In this document: positions 55,148-63,723 of the stretch, piece after piece
How positions within the stretch are numbered: the stretch's first letter is position 1
How the letters are laid out: every line of letters begins with the position of its first letter
Assembly (NCBI RefSeq): GCF_025148785.1
Contig: NZ_CP102271.1
Coordinates: 524,001 to 588,000 of the forward strand
Length of the DNA: 64,000 nucleotides
Origin: Catenibacterium mitsuokai
GTDB lineage: Bacteria; Bacillota_I; Bacilli_A; Erysipelotrichales; Coprobacillaceae
Reading direction: 5' to 3'
Made by a program: the position numbers and the translations under genes
Notes under the pieces: generated by a model
What the model was told of the DNA's origin: nothing
Seen by the model: the letters and a program-made list of their open reading frames with translations, nothing else
The model's database searches: none

Positions 55148-55936
55148 ATGTATCAATGTATATTAAGTGATATTGATGGCACATTACTTACAGATGACCA
55201 TCATATGAGTCCTAAAACACGAGACGCTATTAAATCTTTAGATATTCCTTTTTTACCTGTCTCTGCAAGAAGTCCAGAAGGTATATATCCAATACTGAAA
55301 GAGAATGATATTGTTTGTCCAATGATCTGTTTTAGTGGAGGACTTATCTTGGATGAAAAAGGGAATGTATTATATGAAAATGGGATGAACTATAAGCAGA
55401 CAGAAGAAGTCATTACGTTTATTAAAGAAAAGAAGTTTGATTGTACTATAAATATTTATTCACTACATGATTGGTTAGTAGAGGATAAAGAAGACCCACG
55501 TGTATTAAGAGAAGAACGTATTGTAAAAGCAGAAGCACAAAAAGGTACACTTTCTTCTTTGGATTCTTCTAGAAAAATACATAAGCTATTATGTATGTGT
55601 AATCCTCTTTATACAAAAGAGATAGAAAAAAGTTTAAAAGAAAGATTTCCTCATTGTTCTATAGCATGTTCTTCAGACATCTTAATAGAAATCATGAATG
55701 AAGGTGTGACTAAAGCAGATGCCATTAATCATCTATGTGACTATTATTCTATTGATAAGAAAGATATTGTGGCTTTTGGTGATAACTATAATGATAAAGA
55801 GATGCTAGAGAGTGTAGGAATGGGTATTGCGATGGGAAATGCACCTGATGATATTAAAAACATCGCAAGAGACGTAACAAGTACCAATAATCAGGATGGC
55901 ATTTTCAATGCTTTACAAAAATTACATATTATATAG
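55148..55936 (+). CDS. Cof-type HAD phosphatase
   Basis: 262 aa. SDIDGTLLTDDHHMSP, LPVSARSPEG, and FGDNYNDKEMLESVGMGIAMGN are motifs I, II and IV. Probably dephosphorylates a sugar phosphate linked to the PTS upstream; inference from context. TTGGAGG lies 7 bases before the ATG. Unlike the one at 16079 in sequence, same family. Confidence 0.88.
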   Translation: MYQCILSDIDGTLLTDDHHMSPKTRDAIKSLDIPFLPVSARSPEGIYPILKENDIVCPMICFSGGLILDEKGNVLYENGMNYKQTEEVITFIKEKKFDCTINIYSLHDWLVEDKEDPRVLREERIVKAEAQKGTLSSLDSSRKIHKLLCMCNPLYTKEIEKSLKERFPHCSIACSSDILIEIMNEGVTKADAINHLCDYYSIDKKDIVAFGDNYNDKEMLESVGMGIAMGNAPDDIKNIARDVTSTNNQDGIFNALQKLHII

Positions 55937-55992
55937 AAGAAATCTCCGGTAAGTTGTAGTATAATGTAAGCAATTACGGAGGTATGGAAAAA

Positions 55993-56886
55993 ATGAAAAG
56001 ATTATTGAATTGTACAACAAGTGAAATGCTTGCAATGAATGGAGAAGAATTAAAACAGTCTATTCTTGCATGTGAAGGAAGAACTGTCATGACTGAAACA
56101 GTAGTGGCTATTCCACCATTATTAGGAGATTTAACAAATGCGGAACTCGCTGTTTCTTTTGGTAGTGATATGGTTCTTTTAAATGTATTTGATTGCAATA
56201 ATCCAGTGATCAATGGTTTACCAGAATGTGATGAACCTGTTAAGAAGTTACAGGAACTTATTGGTAGACCAGTAGGCTGTAACCTTGAACCTGTAGACTT
56301 AGATGCTGATATGCTTGAAGAAAGACAGACAATTGCATCTGGTAGACAGGCAACTGCTGAAACATTTAAGAAAGCTCAGGAATTAGGATTCAACTTCATC
56401 TGTTTAACTGGTAACCCAGGTGTTGGTGTATCTAATCATTCTATTGCACTTGCAATTAAGGAAGCTAAGAAATATTTCAAAGGCTTAATTATTGCAGGTA
56501 AGATGCATGGGGCTGGTGTAAATGAACCAGTTGTAGATTTAGAAGCTATTAAGGAATTCATCGATGCAGGGGCTGATGTCATCTTAATGCCAGCTGTGAA
56601 TACTGTTCCAGGATTATCAGAAGCAACAGTCACAGAAGCATGCGAATATATTCATGCACATAATGCATTAGCATTATCTGCAATTGGTACAAGCCAGGAA
56701 GGTGCAGATACTGAAACTGTTAGAGAAATCGCAATTGTGAACAAGAGATGCGGTGTAGATATTCAGCATATCGGTGATGCAGGCTGGTGTGGTATGGCTT
56801 TACCTGAAAATATTATGACGTTAAGCGTTGCCATTCGTGGTAAGAGATGGACATATCATAAAATTGCTTCATCTGTAAATAGATAA
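55993..56886 (+). CDS. DUF7916-type TIM-barrel-like protein, unknown function
   Basis: 297 aa. Repeated beta-alpha motifs (MVLLNVFDCNNPVING, FICLTGNPGVGVSNH, LIIAGKMHGAGVNEP, DVILMPAVNTVPG, VDIQHIGDAGWCGMALPENI) indicate a TIM barrel distantly like PEP phosphonomutases; often mislabelled as HAD. ATG 55993 is 10 bases from GGAGG; ATG 55984 is too close. TATAAT at 55960-55965. Its last 40 codons are repeated beyond the IS1634 element. Frequently near sugar PTS genes; I infer a role in that sugar's metabolism. Confidence 0.75.
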   Translation: MKRLLNCTTSEMLAMNGEELKQSILACEGRTVMTETVVAIPPLLGDLTNAELAVSFGSDMVLLNVFDCNNPVINGLPECDEPVKKLQELIGRPVGCNLEPVDLDADMLEERQTIASGRQATAETFKKAQELGFNFICLTGNPGVGVSNHSIALAIKEAKKYFKGLIIAGKMHGAGVNEPVVDLEAIKEFIDAGADVILMPAVNTVPGLSEATVTEACEYIHAHNALALSAIGTSQEGADTETVREIAIVNKRCGVDIQHIGDAGWCGMALPENIMTLSVAIRGKRWTYHKIASSVNR

Positions 56887-56938
56887 TTGGTAAGAATAGT
56901 ATTTTTGATTGTATATAAATATTCAATTGTGCTATAAT
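56766..56938. repeat. 173-bp direct repeat flanking IS1634 element, left copy
   Basis: Perfectly identical to 59011-59183. Covers the end of the TIM-barrel gene and the pgk promoter (-35 TTGTAT at 56909, TATAAT at 56933-56938). It ends exactly at the last base of the -10. Confidence 0.95.
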
Positions 56939-56965
56939 CCCGTTTTTGACAGTTGGGTATATAAA

Positions 56966-57007
56966 AAAGGGAGAAAAACGCCTGTTTAAGGGCGTTTTTC
57001 TCCCTTT
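56966..57007. terminator. Strong bidirectional terminator inside IS1634 left end
   Basis: AAAGGGAGAAAAACGCC pairs perfectly with GGCGTTTTTCTCCCTTT over 17 bp. It stops transcripts from the left copy of the pgk promoter and transcripts leaving the transposase. Confidence 0.85.
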
Positions 57008-57031
57008 AAAAATTGTTGTATGGGAAGCTTC

Positions 57032-58876
57032 TTATGAAATTTTTTTGATTTTTTTATTGATATCCTTGGGCTGATAGTATTCTTTGTCGAGATCCAACCT
57101 GAATGTCTCATTTAATGCATCACATATCGCACTGCTTGTATATGTTGCCTGATAGTACAGATCATGGTTGTTCACCACGTTCATATTCTTCAGGTTCTCT
57201 ATTATCTCATCGGTGGTGAAGTGTCTGCCATTTCTATTGAGCTTGACCTCCATTATCCTCTGGATAAGAAGCGCGGTATAGCGTGTCATGAAGTGAGCGA
57301 TTATTCTGTCGTCCCTTCTGTGATTTACTGGTCTGGCCTTGAAATTTGTCTTGAGGACTCTGAAGCAGTCTTCTATTTTATATCTCTGTGAGTTGATTCT
57401 GATGATTTCTTTAGCGTTATCTTCTGCATCAAGATTGGTAGCTACTGCATAGAATCCGTCGAACATCTCTTCTTTTTTTATCTTCTCCTCATCGATATAG
57501 TATCTATCCTTATCATTTTTGTCTCTTTTTATAAATCTCTTCGGATCGTTGGGATTCTTTTTCAGATCATCAATCTTGTTGGTACTTATCAGTCTTCTTG
57601 CACGCTCTATCTGTCTGTTTCTAACATATCTCTGATACTCCATGGCTTTTCTTGAGAATGTGACGATCACATACTGCTTCAGCTTTCCTTTTGACTTCTT
57701 CTCTTTTGTATTTCCGCAGGATGTTTCATATTCCTCTGCAAATCCAAGATCTATGGCCTTATCGGCAGGAATGACCTTATATACCACATCATTATAAAGT
57801 GATCTGTTCGATTCATCCATTCTGTCAAATTCATGCATCTCTTTCAGAGTCTTCGGCATATTATTTGATAATAGTCTATAGCCATCATCATTGAACACGG
57901 CTTTCTGAAGTGGCTGTGACAGTTTCTTTATGGACTGTGTGACGATGAAGGCTCTGCTTCCGAAGGAGTTGAATCTTCTGATGTCCATCGATCCAAGACC
58001 GGCATCAGCACAGTATATAAGCTTCTTGCTTCTGAAGGATCTTATCATCTTTTTCTCAGTGGATGTGGCACATAGCTGCTCGTTCTGATTTCCAGGATTG
58101 ATGCACATGGAAAGAGGGACTCCCTGAGCGTCGATGAACAATCCCATCTGCACGATAGGGCTGGGCTGATGCTGCTTGGATATTCCGTATTTTCTTAATG
58201 CGGAAGATACCTCTCCGGTTACCTCATCCACATAATCGTTATCGGCTGTTTCTATCTCGAAATAGTAGTTGGTGCAGTCAAAGTAGCACACAGAGGTATC
58301 TCTTCTGATAATACTGTTGCTTGCCTCATAGAGGTGGGTGATATAGTCATCAAAATGTCCTGCGAGGAGGCTCATGAATCTGAGCGATGATTCATAAAGA
58401 TAATGTGGCTGTTCATAGTATGTATGAAGGTGATCATAAATGCCCAGCTTTGATCGCGGATCAAGAATTCTTGATATAGTGAGAAATCTGTTTATAAGAT
58501 TTGCGTCATATTCTGCTTTTGTATTCTCCATGATCTCATCAAGAAACTTCTTTATTTTCAGGTCATTATAGATGGACTGGATAAAGAAGTAGCCGATATT
58601 GAGATTCCTTGAATGTGCAACATGATCATCTGAAGAGGCAAGCTTCTTGGAAAAGTCAATATTTACATCAAGTGATACTTTTCCGGCTTTATATTCCTCA
58701 TTATATTTTGCGACCTCCTGTTTTGCATATTCGAGAGGATCGTCTGTTATTCTGAGCAGGTCATTGTGCCTGCCGATTTTCTTTATATTTCTAGTTGTGG
58801 TCTTTTTGCCGTTCCTTATTCCCTGCTGGATGAAATATGTAGGGTTTTTAGAACGTCTGTCATAGTAAAGTTTCAT
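57032..58876 (-). CDS. IS1634-family transposase
   Basis: 614 aa. N-terminus KLYYDRRSKNPTYFIQQGIR typical of the family; catalytic regions YFDCTNYYFE, IYCADAGLGSMDIRRF and the C-terminal glutamate region SQRYKIEDCFRVLKTNFKAR. AGGAGC precedes the ATG. Intact. Confidence 0.92.
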   Translation of the reverse strand: MKLYYDRRSKNPTYFIQQGIRNGKKTTTRNIKKIGRHNDLLRITDDPLEYAKQEVAKYNEEYKAGKVSLDVNIDFSKKLASSDDHVAHSRNLNIGYFFIQSIYNDLKIKKFLDEIMENTKAEYDANLINRFLTISRILDPRSKLGIYDHLHTYYEQPHYLYESSLRFMSLLAGHFDDYITHLYEASNSIIRRDTSVCYFDCTNYYFEIETADNDYVDEVTGEVSSALRKYGISKQHQPSPIVQMGLFIDAQGVPLSMCINPGNQNEQLCATSTEKKMIRSFRSKKLIYCADAGLGSMDIRRFNSFGSRAFIVTQSIKKLSQPLQKAVFNDDGYRLLSNNMPKTLKEMHEFDRMDESNRSLYNDVVYKVIPADKAIDLGFAEEYETSCGNTKEKKSKGKLKQYVIVTFSRKAMEYQRYVRNRQIERARRLISTNKIDDLKKNPNDPKRFIKRDKNDKDRYYIDEEKIKKEEMFDGFYAVATNLDAEDNAKEIIRINSQRYKIEDCFRVLKTNFKARPVNHRRDDRIIAHFMTRYTALLIQRIMEVKLNRNGRHFTTDEIIENLKNMNVVNNHDLYYQATYTSSAICDALNETFRLDLDKEYYQPKDINKKIKKIS

Positions 58877-58956
58877 AGAAATCAGCTCCTAAGACAATTA
58901 TATCATATTATACAGCACCATACAACATAATAAAATCAAAAATTTGACAAAAAAAT

Positions 58957-58978
58957 AACGTTGTAATCAACGTTTTTT
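58957..58978. terminator. Terminator-like hairpin at IS1634 right end
   Basis: AACGTTG, TAAT, CAACGTT with T-runs on both strands; protects the transposase from outside transcription. Confidence 0.6.
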
Positions 58979-59010
58979 CAAATCAGAGGCTCTGCAACTG
59001 TCAAAGTCCC

Positions 59011-59131
59011 GCATATCGGTGATGCAGGCTGGTGTGGTATGGCTTTACCTGAAAATATTATGACGTTAAGCGTTGCCATTCGTGGTAAGAGATGGACATA
59101 TCATAAAATTGCTTCATCTGTAAATAGATAA
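59011..59131 (+). pseudogene. Duplicated 3' fragment of TIM-barrel gene
   Basis: Last codons and stop of the gene at 55993, produced by the IS1634 target duplication; no start or ribosome binding site. Confidence 0.9.
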
Positions 59132-59153
59132 TTGGTAAGAATAGTATTTTTGA

Positions 59154-59183
59154 TTGTATATAAATATTCAATTGTGCTATAAT
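59154..59183 (+). promoter_or_regulatory. pgk-tpiA promoter
   Basis: TTGTAT at 59154-59159, 18-bp spacer with TGC, TATAAT at 59178-59183 (extended -10). Lies wholly inside the right 173-bp repeat. Confidence 0.75.
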
Positions 59184-59206
59184 TCGTCGTAGGAGGATGA
59201 TAATTA

Positions 59207-60391
59207 ATGGATAAATTAACAATTAGAGATATTGATGTCGCAGGCAAGACAGTTCTTGTACGTGTAGATTTCAATGTACCAAGAGACAAAAACACAGGAG
59301 AAATTACAGACGATAACAGAGTTGTTGCTGCATTACCAACAATCAACTACTTATTAGATCACAACCCTAAAGCAGTTGTACTTTTCTCTCACTTAGGAAA
59401 AATCAAGAAGGAAGAAGACAAAGCTAAGAACGATATGGCTGTTGTTGCTCCTAAACTTGCAGAATTATTAGGAAGAGATGTTAAGTTCGTAAACGCTACT
59501 CGCGGTGCTGAACTTGAAGAAGCAGTTAAGAACGCTGAAAACGGACAGGTTATCTTAGTTCAGAACACTCGTTATGAAGCTGGTGAAACTAAGAATGATC
59601 CAGAATTAGGTGCTTATTGGGCATCACTTGGTGATGTATTCGTAGAAGATGCATTCGGTTCAGTTCATAGAGCTCATGCTTCAACTGTAGGAATCGCTTC
59701 TCACTTACCAGCAGTTGCAGGTTTCTTAGTAGAAAAGGAAATCGCTTATATTGGTAAGGCTGTATCTGACCCAGAAAGACCTTTAGTAGCTATCTTAGGT
59801 GGTTCTAAAGTATCTTCTAAGATCGGTGTAATCGAAAACTTATTAAACGTTGCTGATAAGATTATTATCGGTGGTGGTATGTGCTATACTTTCGCTAAAG
59901 CTCAGGGACATACAGTTGGTTCTTCATTAGTTGAAGAAGATAAGGTAGAATTAGCTAAGTCATTCATCGAAAAGGGTGGAGATAAGTTAATCCTTCCAAT
60001 CGACTCTGTAGTAAGCAGTAAGTTTGGTGAAGACGGAGATATCAAGGTTGTTGGTGAAGATGTACCTGATGGATACATGGGTCTTGATATTGGTCCTAAG
60101 ACTGTTGAATTATTTGCTAAAGAACTTGAAGGTGCTAAGACAGTTATCTGGAATGGCCCTATGGGTGTATTCGAAATGCCTAAGTTCGCAGAAGGTACTA
60201 AAGCTGTATGTAGCATGTTAGCTAACCTTAAGGGTGCTAACACTATCATCGGTGGTGGTGACTCTGCAGCTGCTGTTAAGCAGTTAGGATTCGCTGATAA
60301 GGTATCTCATATTTCTACTGGTGGAGGAGCATCATTAGAATATATGGAAGGTAAAGTATTACCAGGTATCGCTGCTATCAACGATAAATAA
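59207..60391 (+). CDS. pgk: Phosphoglycerate kinase
   Basis: 394-aa glycolytic enzyme. [20 protein letters not shown]-type stretch ([16 protein letters not shown]), ATP site [10 protein letters not shown], and [17 protein letters not shown] lies 9 bases upstream. Co-transcribed with tpiA. Confidence 0.97.
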   Translation: MDKLTIRDIDVAGKTVLVRVDFNVPRDKNTGEITDDNRVVAALPTINYLLDHNPKAVVLFSHLGKIKKEEDKAKNDMAVVAPKLAELLGRDVKFVNATRGAELEEAVKNAENGQVILVQNTRYEAGETKNDPELGAYWASLGDVFVEDAFGSVHRAHASTVGIASHLPAVAGFLVEKEIAYIGKAVSDPERPLVAILGGSKVSSKIGVIENLLNVADKIIIGGGMCYTFAKAQGHTVGSSLVEEDKVELAKSFIEKGGDKLILPIDSVVSSKFGEDGDIKVVGEDVPDGYMGLDIGPKTVELFAKELEGAKTVIWNGPMGVFEMPKFAEGTKAVCSMLANLKGANTIIGGGDSAAAVKQLGFADKVSHISTGGGASLEYMEGKVLPGIAAINDK

Positions 60392-60415
60392 TTTTTCGAG
60401 GAGATATAATTTAAA

Positions 60416-61162
60416 ATGAGAAAACCAATTATTGTAGGAAACTGGAAAATGAACCATGGCATCGCAGAAACAAAGGAATTTGTTGCTGCTGTTGATGGTA
60501 AAGTAACTGATAAAGCTGATTGGGGTATTGCTACTCCTTTCTTAGATTTAGCAACTGCTAAAGAAGGCGCAAAGAACTTAATCGTTGCTGCTGAAAACTG
60601 CCATTTCAAAGACAATGGTGCTTATACTGGTGAAGTAAGCGTTGGAATGTTAAAAGAAATCGGTGTTGAATGGGTTATCTTAGGACATTCTGAAAGAAGA
60701 CAGTACTTCGGTGAAACTGATGAAACTGTTAACTTAAAGATGCTTCAGGTATTAAACAACGGTATGACTCCAATCGTTTGTGTTGGTGAATCTTTAGAAG
60801 AATATGAAGCTGGAAAGACTCATGATGTAGTTAAGACTCAGGTTGTTGCTGCATTCAAGGATGTTACAGCTGAAGCTGCTGAAAGAGTAGTTATCGCTTA
60901 TGAACCAATCTGGGCTATCGGAACTGGTAAGACTGCAACTAATGAAATCGCAGAAGACGTTTGTGGTTACATTAGAGGTGTAGTTGCTGAACTTTATGGT
61001 CAGGACGTTGCTGAAAAAGTAAGAATTCAGTACGGAGGATCTGTAAAGCCTGCTACATTAAAAGCATTACTTGAACAGCCAAACATCGATGGTGCTTTAG
61101 TTGGTGGAGCATCATTACAGGTTGAATCATACGTAGCTATGATCGAAGCTTTAAACGACTAA
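60416..61162 (+). CDS. tpiA: Triosephosphate isomerase
   Basis: 248 aa. VGNWKMNHG (Lys), ILGHSERRQYF (His), the catalytic glutamate in VIAYEPIWAIGTGKTA, and YGGSVKPATL are present. Separated from pgk by 24 bp containing GAGGAG. Confidence 0.97.
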   Translation: MRKPIIVGNWKMNHGIAETKEFVAAVDGKVTDKADWGIATPFLDLATAKEGAKNLIVAAENCHFKDNGAYTGEVSVGMLKEIGVEWVILGHSERRQYFGETDETVNLKMLQVLNNGMTPIVCVGESLEEYEAGKTHDVVKTQVVAAFKDVTAEAAERVVIAYEPIWAIGTGKTATNEIAEDVCGYIRGVVAELYGQDVAEKVRIQYGGSVKPATLKALLEQPNIDGALVGGASLQVESYVAMIEALND

Positions 61163-61171
61163 TTATTTAAG

Positions 61172-61201
61172 AGATGATTCCTTTGGAATCATCTTTTTTT
61201 G
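61172..61201 (+). terminator. Terminator after tpiA
   Basis: AGATGATTCC, TTT, GGAATCATCT, long T-run. Confidence 0.88.
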
Positions 61202-61258
61202 TGTATGAAACACAAATGAGTGGTATACTATAACTAACTCATTGAAAGGAGTACTATT

Positions 61259-63058
61259 ATGTCAGAAACAATGAAAGAACGTAAAGATATGGATCCACAA
61301 TATATGTGGGATCTCTCAACACTTTTTAAAAACGATGAAGAATGGAATAATGCATTACCTGAACTTGATGAAATGATTAAGAAATTACCTGAATACCAGG
61401 GTAAACTCAATAATGCGAAAACAATCAGAGAATTCTTTGATTTTGATACACATCTAGGTAGAAAGTTATCTGATTTCTATTGTTATGCATCACTTAGAAA
61501 TTGTGAAGATACAAGAGATAGTGATGCACAGGCAATGGAAGCAAAAGCGTATCAGGTCTATACAGCTTACGCAACGGCAATCAGCTTTGCTGAACCAGAA
61601 ATCCTATCACTTGATGAAGAGGTTTTAAAAGCAATTGTACATTCAGATGATTTAAAACCGTATGCATTTAATATGCAGAAGTTATTAGATCAGAAACCTC
61701 ATGTATTAAGTGCAAAAGAAGAAGCACTTCTTGCTGCTTTTACAGAAACATTAGGCGCTCCTAGTAAGATTTCTGAAAGCTTACAGGATGCTGATATGAC
61801 TTTTGAATCTGTGACTGATTCAAATGGAGAAGTACATGAACTTAACCAGTCTAACTATATTCTTTTACAGATGAGTGAAGACCGTACACTTAGATTAAAT
61901 GCCTTTAAATCTTTCTATAAAGGATTCAAGGAACATATTAATACCTTTGCCTCTACATACAATGCATGTATTAAAGAAGCAGTAGCAGAAGCACAGGTGA
62001 GACACTATGATTCTTCAAGAGCTATGAGCATGGCTTATGAACATGTGCCAGGTGTTGTTTATGATAGTCTAGTTGATACAGTGAGAAAGTTCATGCCTGA
62101 AATGTATCGTTATGTACGCTTAAGAAAACAGATGCTTGGTTTAGATGAACTCCATTATTATGATGTTTATACACCTTTAGTTGCTGGATCATCTAAGTCA
62201 TATACTTATGAAGAAGCACAGCAGATGGTCCTAGATGCAGTCACACCACTTGGTGAAGATTATGTGAATAGAGTAAAACAGGCATATAAGGATAGATGGA
62301 TTGATGTTTATCCTAATAATGGGAAGCGTGGTGGTGCTTTCTCTAGTGGTACTTATGATTCTAACCCATACATTCTTACTAGCTTTACAGGCACATTAGA
62401 TAGTGTTAGTACAATTGCCCATGAAATGGGTCATTCACAGCATACATGGCTTTCTAATCATACTCAGACACCACAGAATGCAGACTATACACTCTTTGTA
62501 GCTGAAGTGGCTTCTACAGTGAATGAAAACTTACTTGTAGAACAGTTATTACAGAAGACTACAGAACCTAAAGAACGTCTTGCTTTATTAAACCATTATC
62601 TAGATGGTTTCAAGGGCACTGTTTATCGTCAGACAATGTTTGCGGAATTTGAAAGAGATGCGCATGCCATGGCTGAAAGAGGAGAAGCCATCACTGCAGC
62701 AAGCATGAATGAATTATATAAGAACTTAATCAAGGATTATTTTGGTGAAGATCTTGTGATTGATGATGAAGTACAGTATGAATGGGCTAGAATCCCTCAT
62801 TTCTACAGACCATTCTATGTATATAAGTATGCAACAAGTTATTGTGCAGCTGTTGCACTAAGTGAAGCAATTCTTAATAATGAAGAAGGTGCAGTAAAGA
62901 GATACTTAGAGTTCTTATCAATGGGTGGTAGTGCTTATCCACTAGATGAGTTAAAGCATGCAGGTGTTGATTTTAGTACACCAGAACCTGTTTCTAGAGC
63001 ATTGACTAAATTTAGTCAGATTCTAGATGATGTAGAAGAAACATTAAAGAAGCTATAG
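61259..63058 (+). CDS. pepF: Oligoendopeptidase F
   Basis: 599-aa M3B zinc metallopeptidase cleaving short peptides in the cytoplasm. HEMGH zinc motif in TIAHEMGHSQHTWLSNH with the downstream glutamate in FVAEVASTVNE; C-terminal YATSYCAAVALSEAI. TATACT at 61224 could be the -10; GAAAGGAG precedes the ATG. Full length for the family. Confidence 0.95.
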   Translation: MSETMKERKDMDPQYMWDLSTLFKNDEEWNNALPELDEMIKKLPEYQGKLNNAKTIREFFDFDTHLGRKLSDFYCYASLRNCEDTRDSDAQAMEAKAYQVYTAYATAISFAEPEILSLDEEVLKAIVHSDDLKPYAFNMQKLLDQKPHVLSAKEEALLAAFTETLGAPSKISESLQDADMTFESVTDSNGEVHELNQSNYILLQMSEDRTLRLNAFKSFYKGFKEHINTFASTYNACIKEAVAEAQVRHYDSSRAMSMAYEHVPGVVYDSLVDTVRKFMPEMYRYVRLRKQMLGLDELHYYDVYTPLVAGSSKSYTYEEAQQMVLDAVTPLGEDYVNRVKQAYKDRWIDVYPNNGKRGGAFSSGTYDSNPYILTSFTGTLDSVSTIAHEMGHSQHTWLSNHTQTPQNADYTLFVAEVASTVNENLLVEQLLQKTTEPKERLALLNHYLDGFKGTVYRQTMFAEFERDAHAMAERGEAITAASMNELYKNLIKDYFGEDLVIDDEVQYEWARIPHFYRPFYVYKYATSYCAAVALSEAILNNEEGAVKRYLEFLSMGGSAYPLDELKHAGVDFSTPEPVSRALTKFSQILDDVEETLKKL

Positions 63059-63494
63059 AGGGGCTGTAACGGGTAAATAACTCATTATAGCTTCAGAAAT
63101 AGTAAAAGGCGGACTTTTTTCTCTATAAGAAGATGGTTAAAGTTATTCAAGACAAATCTATGTAGACACTTCTTATTCCAAAGATTTGATTCACGACTAT
63201 AGACAAAGAAACTTGCGACGAAACCATTGACCTGAGGTAACCAATCCACGAATAACAGAGTGGCCAACCGACAATAAATCTGTATAGAAGTTTCTTGTCC
63301 TGTGTTCTTGATTGAAAAAAAACGAAAAAACGAGGAAAAAACGAAAAAAACGAAAATCAAAGGAATGTGATATTTCCACTTGACAATCGTCATTTCATAA
63401 CAGAATTATTGACCTTAAGAACATAATAGACAATTTATAAAATAAATAAAATAGACATCAGAAAACTACCCTTAAAAAGTTAACAGCCCAAAAG
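63059..63494. other. Gene-poor AT-rich stretch after pepF
   Basis: No gene with a credible start was found. It contains an adenine-rich imperfect repeat of CGAAAAAA units at about 63315-63357. A 102-codon minus-strand frame (63085-63393) lacks a ribosome binding site and is not trusted. Confidence 0.6.
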
Positions 63495-63495
63495 C

Positions 63496-63526
63496 AATCC
63501 CAGGAGCTCACACCCCTGGGATTTTT
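63496..63526 (+). terminator. Terminator 1 of tandem pair
   Basis: AATCCCAGG, 10-base loop, CCTGGGATT, T5. No gene upstream within 430 bp, so it may end a pepF read-through or a non-coding RNA. Confidence 0.75.
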
Positions 63527-63568
63527 AAAGCTTGAGTTAACCCCAAGTCTATTTAATTACTCCATAAT

Positions 63569-63607
63569 TAAGAGCATTGATTAGCCCATATAATTAATGC
63601 TCTTTTT
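63569..63607 (+). terminator. Terminator 2 of tandem pair
   Basis: AAGAGCATTGATTA / TAATTAATGCTCTT stem (one G-T pair) and T-run. Confidence 0.78.
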
Positions 63608-63632
63608 AGAACATAATGATTTATCATTGAAA

Positions 63633-63709
63633 AGTACAATTTTGCTTAACAAGTACAAGACTATTATTGACAAGCGTTTAGTTTACGAGTACAATTAAAT
63701 TGTATAAAA
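63633..63709 (+). promoter_or_regulatory. Promoter/operator of XRE repressor gene
   Basis: TTGACA 63667-63672, 17 bp, TACAAT 63690-63695. AGTACAA occurs at 63633, 63652 and 63688, and TACAATTAAATTGTA (63690-63704) is a palindrome over the -10. Autorepression by the encoded regulator is likely. Confidence 0.7.
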
Positions 63710-63723
63710 AGGAGAGATGAGAT

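Larger units (their letters stand above)
56939..59010 (-). mobile_element. IS1634-family insertion sequence (2072 bp)
   Basis: Contains one transposase. The ends share TTTGACAGTTG in inverted orientation. A 173-bp direct repeat flanks it, the long target duplication known for IS1634/IS1549 elements. A 17-bp-stem terminator (56966-57007) lies at the left end and a smaller one (58957-58978) at the right. Codon and base use are richer in G+C than the neighbours, suggesting recent transfer. Confidence 0.93.
59011..59183. repeat. 173-bp direct repeat flanking IS1634 element, right copy
   Basis: Identical to 56766-56938. Includes a 40-codon tail remnant of the TIM-barrel gene ending at 59131 and the working pgk promoter. 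Confidence 0.95.

Noticed and set aside
63315-63357. A-rich CGAAAAAA repeats as a CRISPR array
   Set aside because: Units are about 8 bases, irregular, without spacers.
63085-63393. 102-codon minus-strand frame
   Set aside because: No ribosome binding site, low-complexity start from the A-rich repeat, no family resemblance.
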